Below, piece after piece: positions 1 through 10,671 of a stretch of 64,000 bases of DNA. A program made the position numbers and the translations under genes. This DNA comes from Solen grandis. Taxonomy: Eukaryota > Mollusca > Bivalvia > Adapedonta > Solenidae. Location of the stretch: the NCBI GenBank assembly GCA_021229015.1, contig CM037789.1, positions 26,918,782-26,982,781 of the forward strand, given 5' to 3'. How positions within the stretch are numbered: the first letter of the stretch is position 1; each line of letters begins with the position of its first letter. The notes under the pieces are model-generated. The model was not told the DNA's origin, searched no databases, and saw only the letters and a list, made by a program, of their open reading frames with translations.

Positions 1-1755
1 TTTATATATAAATAGACATATGATTAAAACAATAGATCTTTTATTTATGACTTTTTTCGAGCTTGGGCTTTAATAAAGTAGCTGCCAGCTTACATGCTTA
101 TTTAAAGACAGGATATCATAGATATTTATAAATTTCTATAAATTTGCCTAGATGCTTTCCGTCCGCCATATTGCTTTCTAGTCTACCCACCTACCTCTCT
201 GGGTTGAACTCGCGTAACCCTACAGAGTTCGTATGGTAAAACCCCGCACGTTTTATTTGCAACTCTGGTAACTCTAGTTAACTCTAGTAGCTAAACTGAA
301 CTCGCTCCAAGTCAAACCGGCAGAGCGCCCTCCAACGTCATGATGCTAGGTGCACATTTTGACATTTGTCATTCTGCTTGCGTACATGTGTTATTTTGCT
401 TAGCTACACGTGTCATTCATCGATTCGTTAAACCGACGAAATAAATTCCATTTTAATACGAAACTGGACTGTCCAGCTATACACAGTGCTATATGGTGAT
501 GAAATGGAAATAAAAGCAGATGTATTTTCAGTAGTTAATTATGATGTGAATGAGTAATGAATGTTTAATGTAAAAAAAAAAAACAACAAATAACGCAGAC
601 GACGATTACACCGTATTGTACTAGTCAAAATGATGCTAGTCACTTAGACAAATGAAGCAATAAACATGTCAAAAGGCAAAATGTATTTTTTGCCCGAATT
701 CTGTTCCATAGACACATAAGGTTCACTTTTCAGTCGTCTGTCTGTCACTCTCGTCACCCTTCTGCAGGTGACACGTGTGTTCCAAAGGACAGCTTGTTTC
801 CATCTGTTTGTTCCTTCCAACCACTGTGTTAAGAGTATTCAGCAGCTAAAGTGATAACTCAAATTATTGTGTAAGAACCATGTCTGAATTATATTTACAT
901 TTTACAACGTCCTGGTGATAATTAGTGAGAGGCAGATTTGACAAATTTTTGTACAGTTTGTTGTTTGTCTTCAGAATATTGTTTGATCTATGACATGTTA
1001 TTTAATAAATGGTTGATAATAATTCTGAAATATCAAAACAATACCGATATAAAGGTTATTGCATATTTATGATTTGGTCATCATTCATTTTATTTTGAAA
1101 AACTGGACTACTACTACAGTATAACATTTAGTAAACACTTCCTTTTTTTTTGATTTCGTAATTTTGATGGTACTACTTCTTCATTACTGTTTGACAAACA
1201 GAATACAATCGGGATATATCCTATTTACAAACAAGAACTGGTGATAACATTAGCACTAGTTCTGGAAGTGTAGGAATGCATTACTGTATTTTATCAAAGA
1301 TGTAAATACCTAGATGTAGCTTCGTGATTTTACGGTCACAAGCTTGTGAATAATTAATTAGTAATGTTAACCAATTAATAAAAGATTATGATTATAGCCA
1401 TAGATTTTCTATGATACACCGATGTAGCGTCAATATCTCATGTACATATCAGAGTAATGTAGAAGAATTGGGTATTGTTGATAACGTTTGTTAAACGTTG
1501 TTCGTAAAGGGGGATAATTTAGTCATGCATAATTATATCCTCCTATTCTTCTAATACACGATGTTTCTTAGAATGATCAGTGATTAGTTTGAAGTGTATA
1601 AAAAGCTACATTTGATATTACCTCGACATTTTATATTACCGTGTTTTATGTATTTAAAGTTCCAATGTCATAACCCTTATTCTGTATATAGGGAACTATG
1701 TCATCTTACAAGGTTCAGAAGTACCATGTTTGAAACTTTGAAATGGCCATCCTTT
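1..1755. other. No gene seen, AT-rich intergenic DNA
   Basis: No open frame with splice sites or recognisable protein motif on either strand. A short A-run lies near 573-587. Nothing here matches the repeat families annotated elsewhere in the window. Confidence 0.5.
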
Positions 1756-1761
1756 TTAACT

Positions 1762-2435
1762 CACCTGAGCACAACGTGCTCAAGGTGAGCTGTCGTGATC
1801 GCCCTTCGTGCGACGTGCGTCGTCAACAATTTGGCTTGTTAACACAGTAGAGGCTATATTTTTAGCCCAATCTTCATGAAACTTGGTCAGAATGTTTGTC
1901 TCCATAAAATCTTAGAAAATTTCAAAATTGGGTCATGTAAGGATCAAAAAGTAGGTCACGAGGTCAAATCTTATAAAAAACCTTGTTAACACTCTAAAGG
2001 ACACATTTTTTTTCTCCATTGAATCTTGGACATGTTCGAATTTGGGTCATGAGGGGTCAAAAAGTAGGTCACGAGGTCAAATCTTAAAAAAAAAATGTTT
2101 ACGCTCTGGAGGCCACTATTTTGGCTCAGTCTTCATGAAACTTGGTCAGAATGTTTTTCTCCATAGAATCTTGGACAAGTTCGAGCTTGGGTCATGTTGG
2201 GTCAAAAAGTAGATCATGAGGTTAAATCTTGACAAAACCTTGTTATCACTCTAGAGGACACATTTTTGGCCCAATCTTCCGGAAACTTGGTCAGAATGTC
2301 TGTTTCCATTAAATCTTGGACAAGTTCGAAGTTTGGTCATGCGGGGTCAAAAAGTAGGTCAATATGAAAAATGTAACATGTTGCTCATTTATAATCAGAT
2401 GAGCGATTCAGGGCCTTCATGGCCCTCTTCTTTTA
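1762..2435 (+). repeat. Dispersed long repeat with internal ~160-bp subunits
   Basis: Opens with the imperfect palindrome CACCTGAGCAC..GTGCTCAAGGTGAG and closes with a GGGCC..GGCCCTC motif at about 2411-2427. Inside are about four diverged copies of a unit containing 'cttcatgaaacttggtcaga' and 'gtcaaaaagtaggtca'. The GGCCCTC terminus and the interior match the style of the repeats at 22723-23042, 26262-27390, 27437-28150 and 63965-64000, so I treat them as one superfamily. No coding capacity is visible. Whether it is a transposon or a satellite-like unit is unknown. Confidence 0.7.
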
Positions 2436-3717
2436 TTAAATTACATGTTGATTTATTAATTTCATTGTCATTTTGCTTTCAAATTGTGCTTCATTAAATA
2501 GTTATTTGCATTTCGCATTGTTTGTCTTGTAATATTGTCCTTGATAGTTTCTATACTTTAATTCTCAGGCAAAGACTCCGGATAGGTTCTGGGCTTTCTC
2601 TAGAGCTCAGATCCTTAGCGGAAGTTTCGCTGGTGGAAAAAGTTGGAAGCTTTGTCCCACTACAATAATCATTATGTATTTCTTGATTCAAAACAGCTCT
2701 GATTGTTGGGACAAATATCACTGATGTCATAGAAATAAACTTATCAAAATTCACGTCAACATCCATATTACAGCTTTGTAAATGTACCTTTACAGTTTTC
2801 TCATCGGTGGCTAGGTCAAATGTTCACAAACACTCATACACATGCTCATAAACAAAACCATGTGTTTTGTGTAAACCATGTCAACAATTGATTATTATCT
2901 CAGTGTAGCGATTAGATAGCCTGTAAGATAAATGAACATAATTATAAACACTGGAAAACCTGAGACATTGTAGAAATACTTAAGGATTTAATTGCATTTG
3001 GATAGTTATTTGGACTCTTAAGGATTCAATTGCATGTTGGTAGTTATTTGTTTGAACAGCCTCAATGTTATACATACATGATGATCTATTATAATTTACA
3101 ATTCAAACCTTAAAGTTACCTCGTATTTTAAATATCAATAGGAACAAAAAAAGGAAGATTTTTTTTTAAAATATATTTGCTTTAAACCAATAGAAGTCCA
3201 TCGTAACAACCAATTGAATAGCTGTCTTACAAGTGAATAGCTGTATAACGTGTGGTGGTGGAAAGAATTAATAAACAAGCCACGCCTTCCACCCCATCTC
3301 ATGTAAGGATGGGATAGGTCACGTGGTGGGCTAATGTAGTTGATCAGGTTATGATTACTGTAGAATCATTGATTTTTGTTGACATTAAATCTCTTTGATT
3401 ATGTACCTAAGGAAATTTCATGGGTACACTTATTTGTGGATATATTTTCTAGAAAACGTGAGGTCTATATAAGAGACAAGTTTTCGTGGGGTTAGAAATC
3501 ATGTATGAAACACATCACGAAATCAGCGAAAATAAGTGTCTTTCAAGAATTAATGATTTCGCTGTATAGTTGCAGATTAATAGAACATTGCTTAAGAATG
3601 TGATTAAAACGAAATATATCAGATTGTGCCTTATTACATATAATTGTCTGACATGCTTTGGTTATGTACTATTAGACTTGTAAATGAGTGAAGTTTATAT
3701 AAAACTACCAAAATAAT

Positions 3718-3892
3718 TTGTGCTGGTATAGCCCCCTTGCTTGGCGCTCGGTGTCAGGATAATTTGACTCTGTGTGGTATCATGCCACATGTCTACGGCG
3801 CGATACTGCAGTGTGACAGCACTATATCTGTCTCAAGCAGACACCGTCTCCAAATGACTGAAATACTGTCGGCGGAACTTTAAACACAACAA
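3718..3892 (+). mobile_element. SINE, 5'-truncated (head missing)
   Basis: Body and tail match the full SINE at 4389-4675: 'tggtatagc..ccttgcttggcgctcg', the core around 'gcgatactgcagtgtgacag', and a tail 'gtcggcggaactttaaacac' followed by an A/C-rich end. The tRNA-derived head is absent and part of the middle is deleted, typical of incomplete retroposition or decay. Confidence 0.75.
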
Positions 3893-4209
3893 ACATACCA
3901 ATATAATCTAATAATATATTCCAAATCTCATTAAAACAAAAACAACAACAACAACACGAAATATCCTTATAGTAAATACATATTTATATCAAACCTTACC
4001 ATAGAAATCCTGCAAGATAAGTAGAATGCACGGTTACAAACTGTTTCAAGTACATGAGAGCATTTAGAGGATCTGATCAAAATTACTATTCTTTTCCTAG
4101 TGTTTATAAAACAAAGAAGGGGGTTTTTCTCATATGTAAGTTACTGAAATTAATTCATTTTCTCTATAGTTTGTTATTGATAATATATACAGATGTTAAT
4201 TGGTTGTAT

Positions 4210-4238
4210 CACACACACACACAAACACACACAGACAC
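4210..4238 (+). repeat. CA microsatellite
   Basis: Interrupted (CA)n run ending in 'cagacacg'. Simple sequence with no further structure. Confidence 0.9.
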
Positions 4239-4388
4239 GAGGACTTTAAAAACGACTCATGTATGAATTTTTGATATTTCACGTCATTTCTTTTTCAAAG
4301 GTTGATCTTAACAACTTTTATTTTCGTAAGTGATTAAATAAAAACATATCATAGACCAGGAAACAATCTATTGCCTCATTACTTAAAA

Positions 4389-4675
4389 GACCATCCCCGG
4401 TGGCCGAGCGTGCAGTTGCGGGTTTGATCCCCGGCCGAGACATACCAAAGTCGTAAAAATTGGTACTGGTATAGCTCCCTTTCTTGGCGCTCAGCATATA
4501 TGGGTAGTTGCAGGACTGGCTGACCCGGTGTCAGGATGATTTGACTGGGTGTGGCATCATGCCACATGTCTACGACGTGATACTGCAGTGTGACAGCACT
4601 ATATCTGTCTTAAGTAGACATCGTCTCCAAATGACCGAAATCCTGTCGGTGGGACGTTAAACACAGCAAACAATT
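4389..4675 (+). mobile_element. tRNA-derived SINE, near full length
   Basis: The head has a Pol III B-box-like 'gggtttgatcccc' after 'ggtggccgagcg' (tRNA Leu/Ser-like A-box region). The conserved body has the 'gcgatactgcagtgtgacag' type core, and the tail is 'gtcggtgggacgttaaacac'. The element is flanked by a 7-bp direct repeat CTTAAAA (4382-4388 and 4676-4682), a plausible target-site duplication. I recognise the type as a common bivalve SINE, possibly of the Meta/Deu core group. The family name is not verified. Confidence 0.85.
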
Positions 4676-4799
4676 CTTAAAAATATAAATTCGTTAGAAA
4701 AACATGAAATAAAATATTCAATATTTTCCCTATGGTGATGCGTTTTTTTAAGTCATTGAGTATATATGTATATGTAACTTTTGGAAGCGTAATATGTCC

Positions 4800-4956
4800 T
4801 TATGTATTAATACAGATGCAACAACCATCAAAACTGAAGTAATCTATTTCAACATCTTCGACCTTTTTTGCTTTTCTTATTCCCTCTTTCAAAACGATGG
4901 CAGTGTGTATTTCTTCGGGCTGCTTGCACGTACATCCAAAACATTGCCTTAGAGAA
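4800..4956 (-). CDS. Cysteine-rich C-terminal exon, unknown protein
   Basis: A good acceptor (pyrimidine tract then TTTTTCAG) precedes an open 51-codon exon ending in TAA. The product starts SLRQCFGCTC, runs through a charged stretch EGIRKAKKVEDVEID, and ends YFSFDGCCICINT. It enters in phase 2, the same phase as the last exon of the gene at 5763-7452, and both end in a G-C-C motif. It may therefore be an alternative last exon or a diverged neighbour copy of that gene. The aromatic-then-CC-C ending also recalls cystine-knot ligands such as Spaetzle, but that is weak. No upstream exon was identified. Function unknown. Confidence 0.3.
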
Positions 4957-5762
4957 CTGAAAAACAGCCACGTGATTGTGTTATGCTTAATTGTAAGGAG
5001 TTTGTAGATCATTTAATGACAAGAAAGAAGAATCGGAACGAAATAAACTCATCATCTTGTTGAAGGTACATCAGAAACAGCGTTTAACTATATAAATGAA
5101 TAATTGATAAAAATAAACCTGCCAGTTTTTTTCTAATTTTTACAAAATGAAAGATTACTAGAAAACATCCTTTGGACATCCTTCTGAAAATTGTATTTGA
5201 CCTCATCATATGTTTGTATTTTGAAAAATGTTTGTGAAGTAAATGCATACACAAGACACATGTATCTTTGACACAATAAGATAGCTCATATTTCTTGTGC
5301 AAAATAGTAATTAAGTCACGACAACAAGAATAGATGACTAGCTTTGAGCTAAAAATAAGTATATCCTCTATTCTCTACTAACCTGCATATGTGTTTCGGA
5401 TAGTACTGTTTGTAATGGTCAAACTGTACGATCTCCCGCATTCTGTTGCCTATTGACCTCTTTTTTCGCGGATATTGTGCTAATTTAACTGAACTGAAAT
5501 GAAGATGAATTTAACGATGAACACATATTTTATAGCAGTTTTAGTCACTATTCTTCGTTTGTACCTTGCATATTTTAAACTTACTAAATCCATTATAACC
5601 ACCACCACCACCATCTAGTAGTATCGTGAGCAGCAGCAACATCAACAATCAATAAAAAACGAAATCATCATCATCAAATCAATATTCTTTTCATTATCAT
5701 CAACAAGAGGGCTTTTTTTGTATCACATATAAACGTCAAACGAAAAAAATTTAAATCAACAC

Positions 5763-7452
5763 CTACGACACGCAGCATCCGCTGTATATTTTGGTGGCCT
5801 CCACCTCACGTTTTTTACGTTGGAATCTGTAACACTGAATGCTGCAATTGCCGGAGGTTTCATTACCGACGGGAACCACACTCATATTATTGTAACGTCG
5901 AAGATAGTCGGCTTGATACTGTTCGAAATCTGCATCGGCTATGAAAATCCCCGGAAACAGACTGGTGATTGCCTTCACTAGAGAAACCGTGTCGTCAAAC
6001 GTTTGTTTAAGGAAATTTATTGGCCGACTGTAATAAAGATACGGGTTGTTACACTGCTTGAGGATAGAGGCTAAAATGCATGCATTTATTAAACACACAA
6101 CTGTTATTTTTAAAACCCTTTTCTTCTTTAGATAATTCAATATACAGGTCATCATATCAAGCATTAAAGGAGTCGTTGACTATCTATCACTTAGCCCCTT
6201 CTCACTGTGGGCTTGACTCTCGGCACGGTCACTTGGAGTTATCATACATCATGCTTACGGTAGGTCGGCGGTTCTACCAGGGTGTCTCTTTTCCCTTCGG
6301 GCTTTCATTCACCTTCACTCAGCTGGCCATCACTATTAAACTGAATTACACTTACAGCAACAGGAAACCCCAGCACAATTACAACAACTTCTAAATAGTC
6401 CACAGTATTTGTTCGTTAGTTTCCGCAGTGTCTGAATTCCACAAGAATTTAATCTAAATAACGTGACAGAACAGGTAAGAGTTTGCTGGTGTCAGAACAA
6501 TCATTCTGGCAATAAAACTGTCTTTTCTGAACAAAAAGCTTTAAATATAAGAAGCCTCAATAACACTTTAGATTTTTCCTTCGTTGCTCCTATAATAACG
6601 TTCATCTAGTGAGGCCAGGGCACCTGTACACCGCGTCAAACCCGAACTACCCCAAACCAGAGTGAAAATTCCTCCCAATACAAATCCGGATGACCAGACC
6701 GGAAATGGAACCACCCGCGGGGAGAAACCTAATGATTCCAAGCCAGTGTCTAGCAACACTCGTCAACTGAGTCCCTCAAAGTATGGAAACATGATAAAGA
6801 AATAAAAGAAATGAAAATAAAATGAAGCTTACAATTCTTCTCGCCAGACCAAAATTCCTGTGAGACATATTGTGAATGTCACGAAAACCACTGTCTGCAA
6901 GGGAAAGAAAGAAAAATAAACACATTACCAACCAAGCAAGAAAATACAAGTATTTCTTACACGTGGTCTTGCTCAAAAGGAACATTGCTTCTATGTGAAC
7001 ACTTTATTTTCATGTCGATTTGGGAAACACGTTTTTAAGGACTTATTTTAATCCACGACAGTTCTTGGATTCCACCAGTACTTGGCGGCTGTGAAGGTCA
7101 TGCAAGATTCTTTCTCCCAACTGGATTCGAACCGATGACCTTCGGATCCGCTGCACCAATGCCAATCCTTGAACGTTTGGAGAAATTTTGTGAAATTAAA
7201 TTTTCGTTGATTATGTATTAAAGCCAACATCGTGGGTACAGCCTTTTCATGGAGAAAAAATATACAGAACTCTCTACAAAAGAATAAAAATGAATACTTT
7301 TACACAAATCAGTTGATAAAGCTGATAAAAATTGGATAATAGAAATACGCGTGCCTAGAACTTTATGTCATTTTAACATACCGCAATTCTCCATTTCGTT
7401 ATTGGTTTCATCTTAAATTTTGCGTTGTAATCTCTTGATAGATCGGGATTTG
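5763..7452 (-). CDS. Three-exon type II membrane protein, glycosyltransferase-like
   Basis: Exons are 7382-7452, 6833-6894 and 5763-6027, each with consensus GT/AG ends and matching phases (0, then 2). From the ATG in exon 1 (context AAG-ATG) the product is about 118 residues: a short basic N-terminus MKPITKWRIA, a hydrophobic segment encoded by exon 2 (TVVFVTFTICLTGILVW), then a lumenal part. The stretch TVSLVKAITSLFPGIFIADA (exon 3) resembles the 'LI.SI..FYP...I.VADD' start of beta-1,4-GalNAc-transferase-like GT2/GT12 domains, and a later GNC..C..GCC pattern is also compatible. The usual catalytic half is absent, so this is a truncated or degenerate member, or the true gene has exons I missed. 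The frame of exon 1 is open upstream of the ATG, so a longer N-terminus is possible. Exon structure is supported better than the family. Confidence 0.4.
7035..7170 (-). mobile_element. tRNA-derived SINE, second family
   Basis: Reading on the minus strand, a B-box GGTTCGAATCC lies near 7125-7136. The body includes the complement of 'tggattccaccagtacttgg' and a tGACC..CTTCA motif. It matches the better-preserved copy at 19441-19634. Both ends are worn and no target-site duplication is evident. Confidence 0.65.
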
Positions 7453-7454
7453 CT

Positions 7455-9180
7455 GAAATATATAAACGAAAATTCTGTATATATATCATATGACATTTAA
7501 ATACATACATGTATCGTTAAAATCTTACGTATTTTACAAGGTTTTCCCCGTATGACTAAGTCTAGTTCAAGTTATGTTTTAAATGTTCCGCTTCACTTAA
7601 CAGGATAAAGCGTATGGATATACATTTCATGAAAACATAACTACATCAAACCTCCTCCGCCCACCCACCATCCCCCTTATACATTCTGTGGTAATAGGCT
7701 CGAATTCCACCAATAGTACTTAACGCCAAGTATTATTTAAATTCCCAAATGAGAGAAAAATCCTCTTTTTCCGTTATATGACGCATTCGTCCCTAAGTAC
7801 GGTAGTATAACCTAGCACTATGTATGGTTGGTGGAGTCAGGTATACTTTAAAATAACAGGTTTTAATTATTCCTGTACCCAACAAGGAAGCATAGCAACA
7901 CATGTGTATTATTACTTGTCTAGTCAAACGTGTTTGTTTCCATTTGGAGGATAACACCATATTAACAATATTTCATTAATTGTAGTTAACTATATGATAT
8001 AGATATACAGAGGTTACATTGAATTTGTTTGTTAGTAGTTAGGTTTAGTGCGTATGGAATATATCTCATCAATTGTGATACAATTCAATATTTCCACGAA
8101 GGTGTAGTGCGAGTGAAAATATTAACACTATATCAATTTAAGATGAGATACATTTCATATTCACTCAAAACAAACCAATTTTCTTTTTATTTTATGCCAT
8201 CTGCTACACACCCATATACAAACATTTTTTAAGTAAAATTAAGTAAAAGTAGTTCCGACTGATCTATATCAGTAACATTGTGGGATATAGATTTATGTCA
8301 CTTATAGAAAACAGTATTTCATCAGTTAAATAAAGTGCTGCCTAAATGTGCTGTAGAGATGGCGTAATGTCGTATCCAGCCATTATCTGTACTTTCAAGT
8401 TTGAAACTCCCCTTATATGCAAATTTATTAACCAATATCAATTTATGAATGTGGTATGTCGTAACCGAATGGACGCTCTACCACTCGGCCATCGCTACAC
8501 TTTTCCGACCATCACCTGTATAGGCAGAAACTTTCTGATAACATCAATATACTGATTACGGCCGTTAAAGTAAAAATCCGTCTTAATAAGTACTTATTGT
8601 TGGTCTTTAGCTGCCGCTTTTCAATTTTCAGTTGTTATATCAGGTAAATGTTAGAAATAGAAATAGAAAATAAATGATTATTCTTGAAGCGGTCACGATG
8701 GGTAAATGCTGAAAGAGTTCGCTCTGTGGGTTCGATCTTTAGTCCATTGTTGGATATCCACGATTACGTGGCATGTTTCACTCTGTCAATGTGTAACGGA
8801 GTATGTCGCTCATGGGTTTCAGGCGACATCACAAGTCGTTATAATTAAGCTATGCATTCCTTATCAATTGATCAGCCCAAAATATAAAATGCATAGAGTA
8901 TAACATAGCTGCATATTATCTACGAACCACAATTTTTACTACATAACATGCGTAGGCTCTCGAGATCTAGACCCGGCCTGCACATTAATTGCAATAAAGT
9001 TTGTAGATAGAAAGTAAATGCTACATATACCTGCGATATAATTGAATGTTTAGCCCCATATAAAGCGGAAAATGCACTTGCGCGCATCCAAGAAAGAAGA
9101 TTTTCCCGTAGGGGGGTACCCACGGATCTCCTAGCGCGGGCATGCACGTCACTTTATACCCAGCTACGCCCATTTTTGTG
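7455..9180. other. No gene seen
   Basis: No credible exon. At about 8472-8500 the minus strand reads 'GGCCGAGTGGTAGAGCG', a tRNA A-box-like fragment, and 8728-8740 has a B-box-like 'gggttcgatc', so decayed SINE pieces are present. Otherwise AT-rich unique DNA. Confidence 0.45.
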
Positions 9181-9215
9181 TTTCTACCTAGGTGCGGCAG
9201 TCTAAATGTAATACA

Positions 9216-9222
<7 letters not shown>

Positions 9223-9271
<49 letters not shown>
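9223..9271 (+). repeat. TA microsatellite
   Basis: About 24 uninterrupted TA dinucleotides following a TGTGTG start. Confidence 0.95.
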
Positions 9272-9273
<2 letters not shown>

Positions 9274-9299
9274 TAAAGCTATTTACCCAGCATCTCGTA

Positions 9300-10380
9300 A
9301 TTTTCCATTTGAACAGGAAGTATTAAGATGACGCATGCAGACAAGCGGGGCTTACCCATGAAAGTTACCCAGTAACCGGTTTTAAATAAAAAGTATCTTA
9401 TTATTAGATCGAACCTTGTTGTAGGGCACGACTCTTAGTGCAGAGTTAAGGTGTTAACGGCCAGAAACTGTCTATCATAATTAGTATATTAAGGTGAAAG
9501 AACATGTTTCTCAATCGACGTAAAAAGAAATGTTTAAATTTAGATCAAGCGTAAATGTTGACATCTTGCCGCAATTTTCGTACCTTTATTGCACAACAAC
9601 TTAACTACTGTTAAACCAAGCACACAAATGGGCGAATTTCGTGCCCGCCAGATGTCGCTACACAATGAACAGCGTGACGTCACTTCTATATGTGTAAAAT
9701 TGATTTCAACCTTGACTTAACCAGTCTATTTTTTTTTCATTTAATACCAACATTTTGCTTCTATAATAATACTAAAATTTTTTACTACATAAACAATATT
9801 CACTCCAGGAGCTATAACAATCAATGGCAAGGGTTTTAGATTTGATTGTTAAAAAAAATGTCTTATAATCTTATATTAATTTGCAAACCTGCAACAAAGT
9901 TAAGGGTTTTATTTTTTTCACATTAGTTAAAAACAGAATATAAGCATACAGTGTATGTCCTAACTATATAGAGTAATTTTGTTTTTTAACCTCGAGAATT
10001 TCGTCGCTACAACAATATCATAATAATATAACGTTGACGTCCAGCTAATAACAGGTGGAGGGGGAACTAAGTACACAAGGGCAGACGGATACTGGGTAAT
10101 TTAATCAACAAACCACAAGCCACATGGAAAGCTCGGGACTCGAACCAACAGTGGTATGGGGCTAAGTGATTGTTGGTCAACGGTTAGAACTACTCGGACA
10201 TAGAGCCATTTTTATCATACGTTGAAATCCATAACAACACTTACTTTGGGTTTAAAGAAACAATTAATTTCGTAATATGACAGCATACTTTTCAGTTAAA
10301 AAATATACACGTCTCGGCTTCATAATGTTGACTATACTGAAAACAGTTTAAAAATGTTTAAACCGATTTATTTAAGCGTC
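9300..10380. other. No gene seen
   Basis: AT-rich. The stretch 10126-10200 has 'gggactcgaacc', a reverse B-box-like motif suggesting another eroded tRNA-derived SINE. No coding signal. Confidence 0.4.
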
Positions 10381-10384
10381 GAAT

Positions 10385-10527
10385 TAGATATAACTTATGC
10401 TTATCGATCTTGACGGTTCCTTGGTTGGGCCAGTACTTAGCGCCTAGGATGGTCATGAAAAATCCTTGATCGAACCCACGACCCACGATCCGTATTAAAG
10501 TCCGTTATCACTAGACCACGGCGCCGA
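10385..10527 (-). mobile_element. tRNA-derived SINE (same family as 19441-19634)
   Basis: Shares 'cgacggttcc..ggttgg..cagtacttagcgcc' and 'ggatggtcatgaa', and ends at the tRNA head 'actagaccacggcgcc' (minus-strand GGCGCCGTGGTCTAGTG). B-box region is 'gatcgaacccacgac'. Orientation is minus. Confidence 0.75.
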
Positions 10528-10671
10528 CAGCTTTTTAGACCGGTGTAGATGGCTAAACAGTTATGCCTTATATATTAAATTAGAGTTTTAAAGACCCCAG
10601 TGTGTATAATTGTAGTCTAAAAACTGAAATGATAATCTCTCAACATTTCGAAAGCGTTTTATTTTTTAATC

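Noticed and set aside
2551..2766. 71-codon minus-strand frame starting MDVDVNFDKFISM
   Set aside because: Has an ATG and a plausible composition but no splice context, homology or neighbouring exons; length is within chance for this base composition.
6080..6394. 104-codon plus-strand frame
   Set aside because: Overlaps antisense to the better supported spliced gene and shows no recognisable motif.
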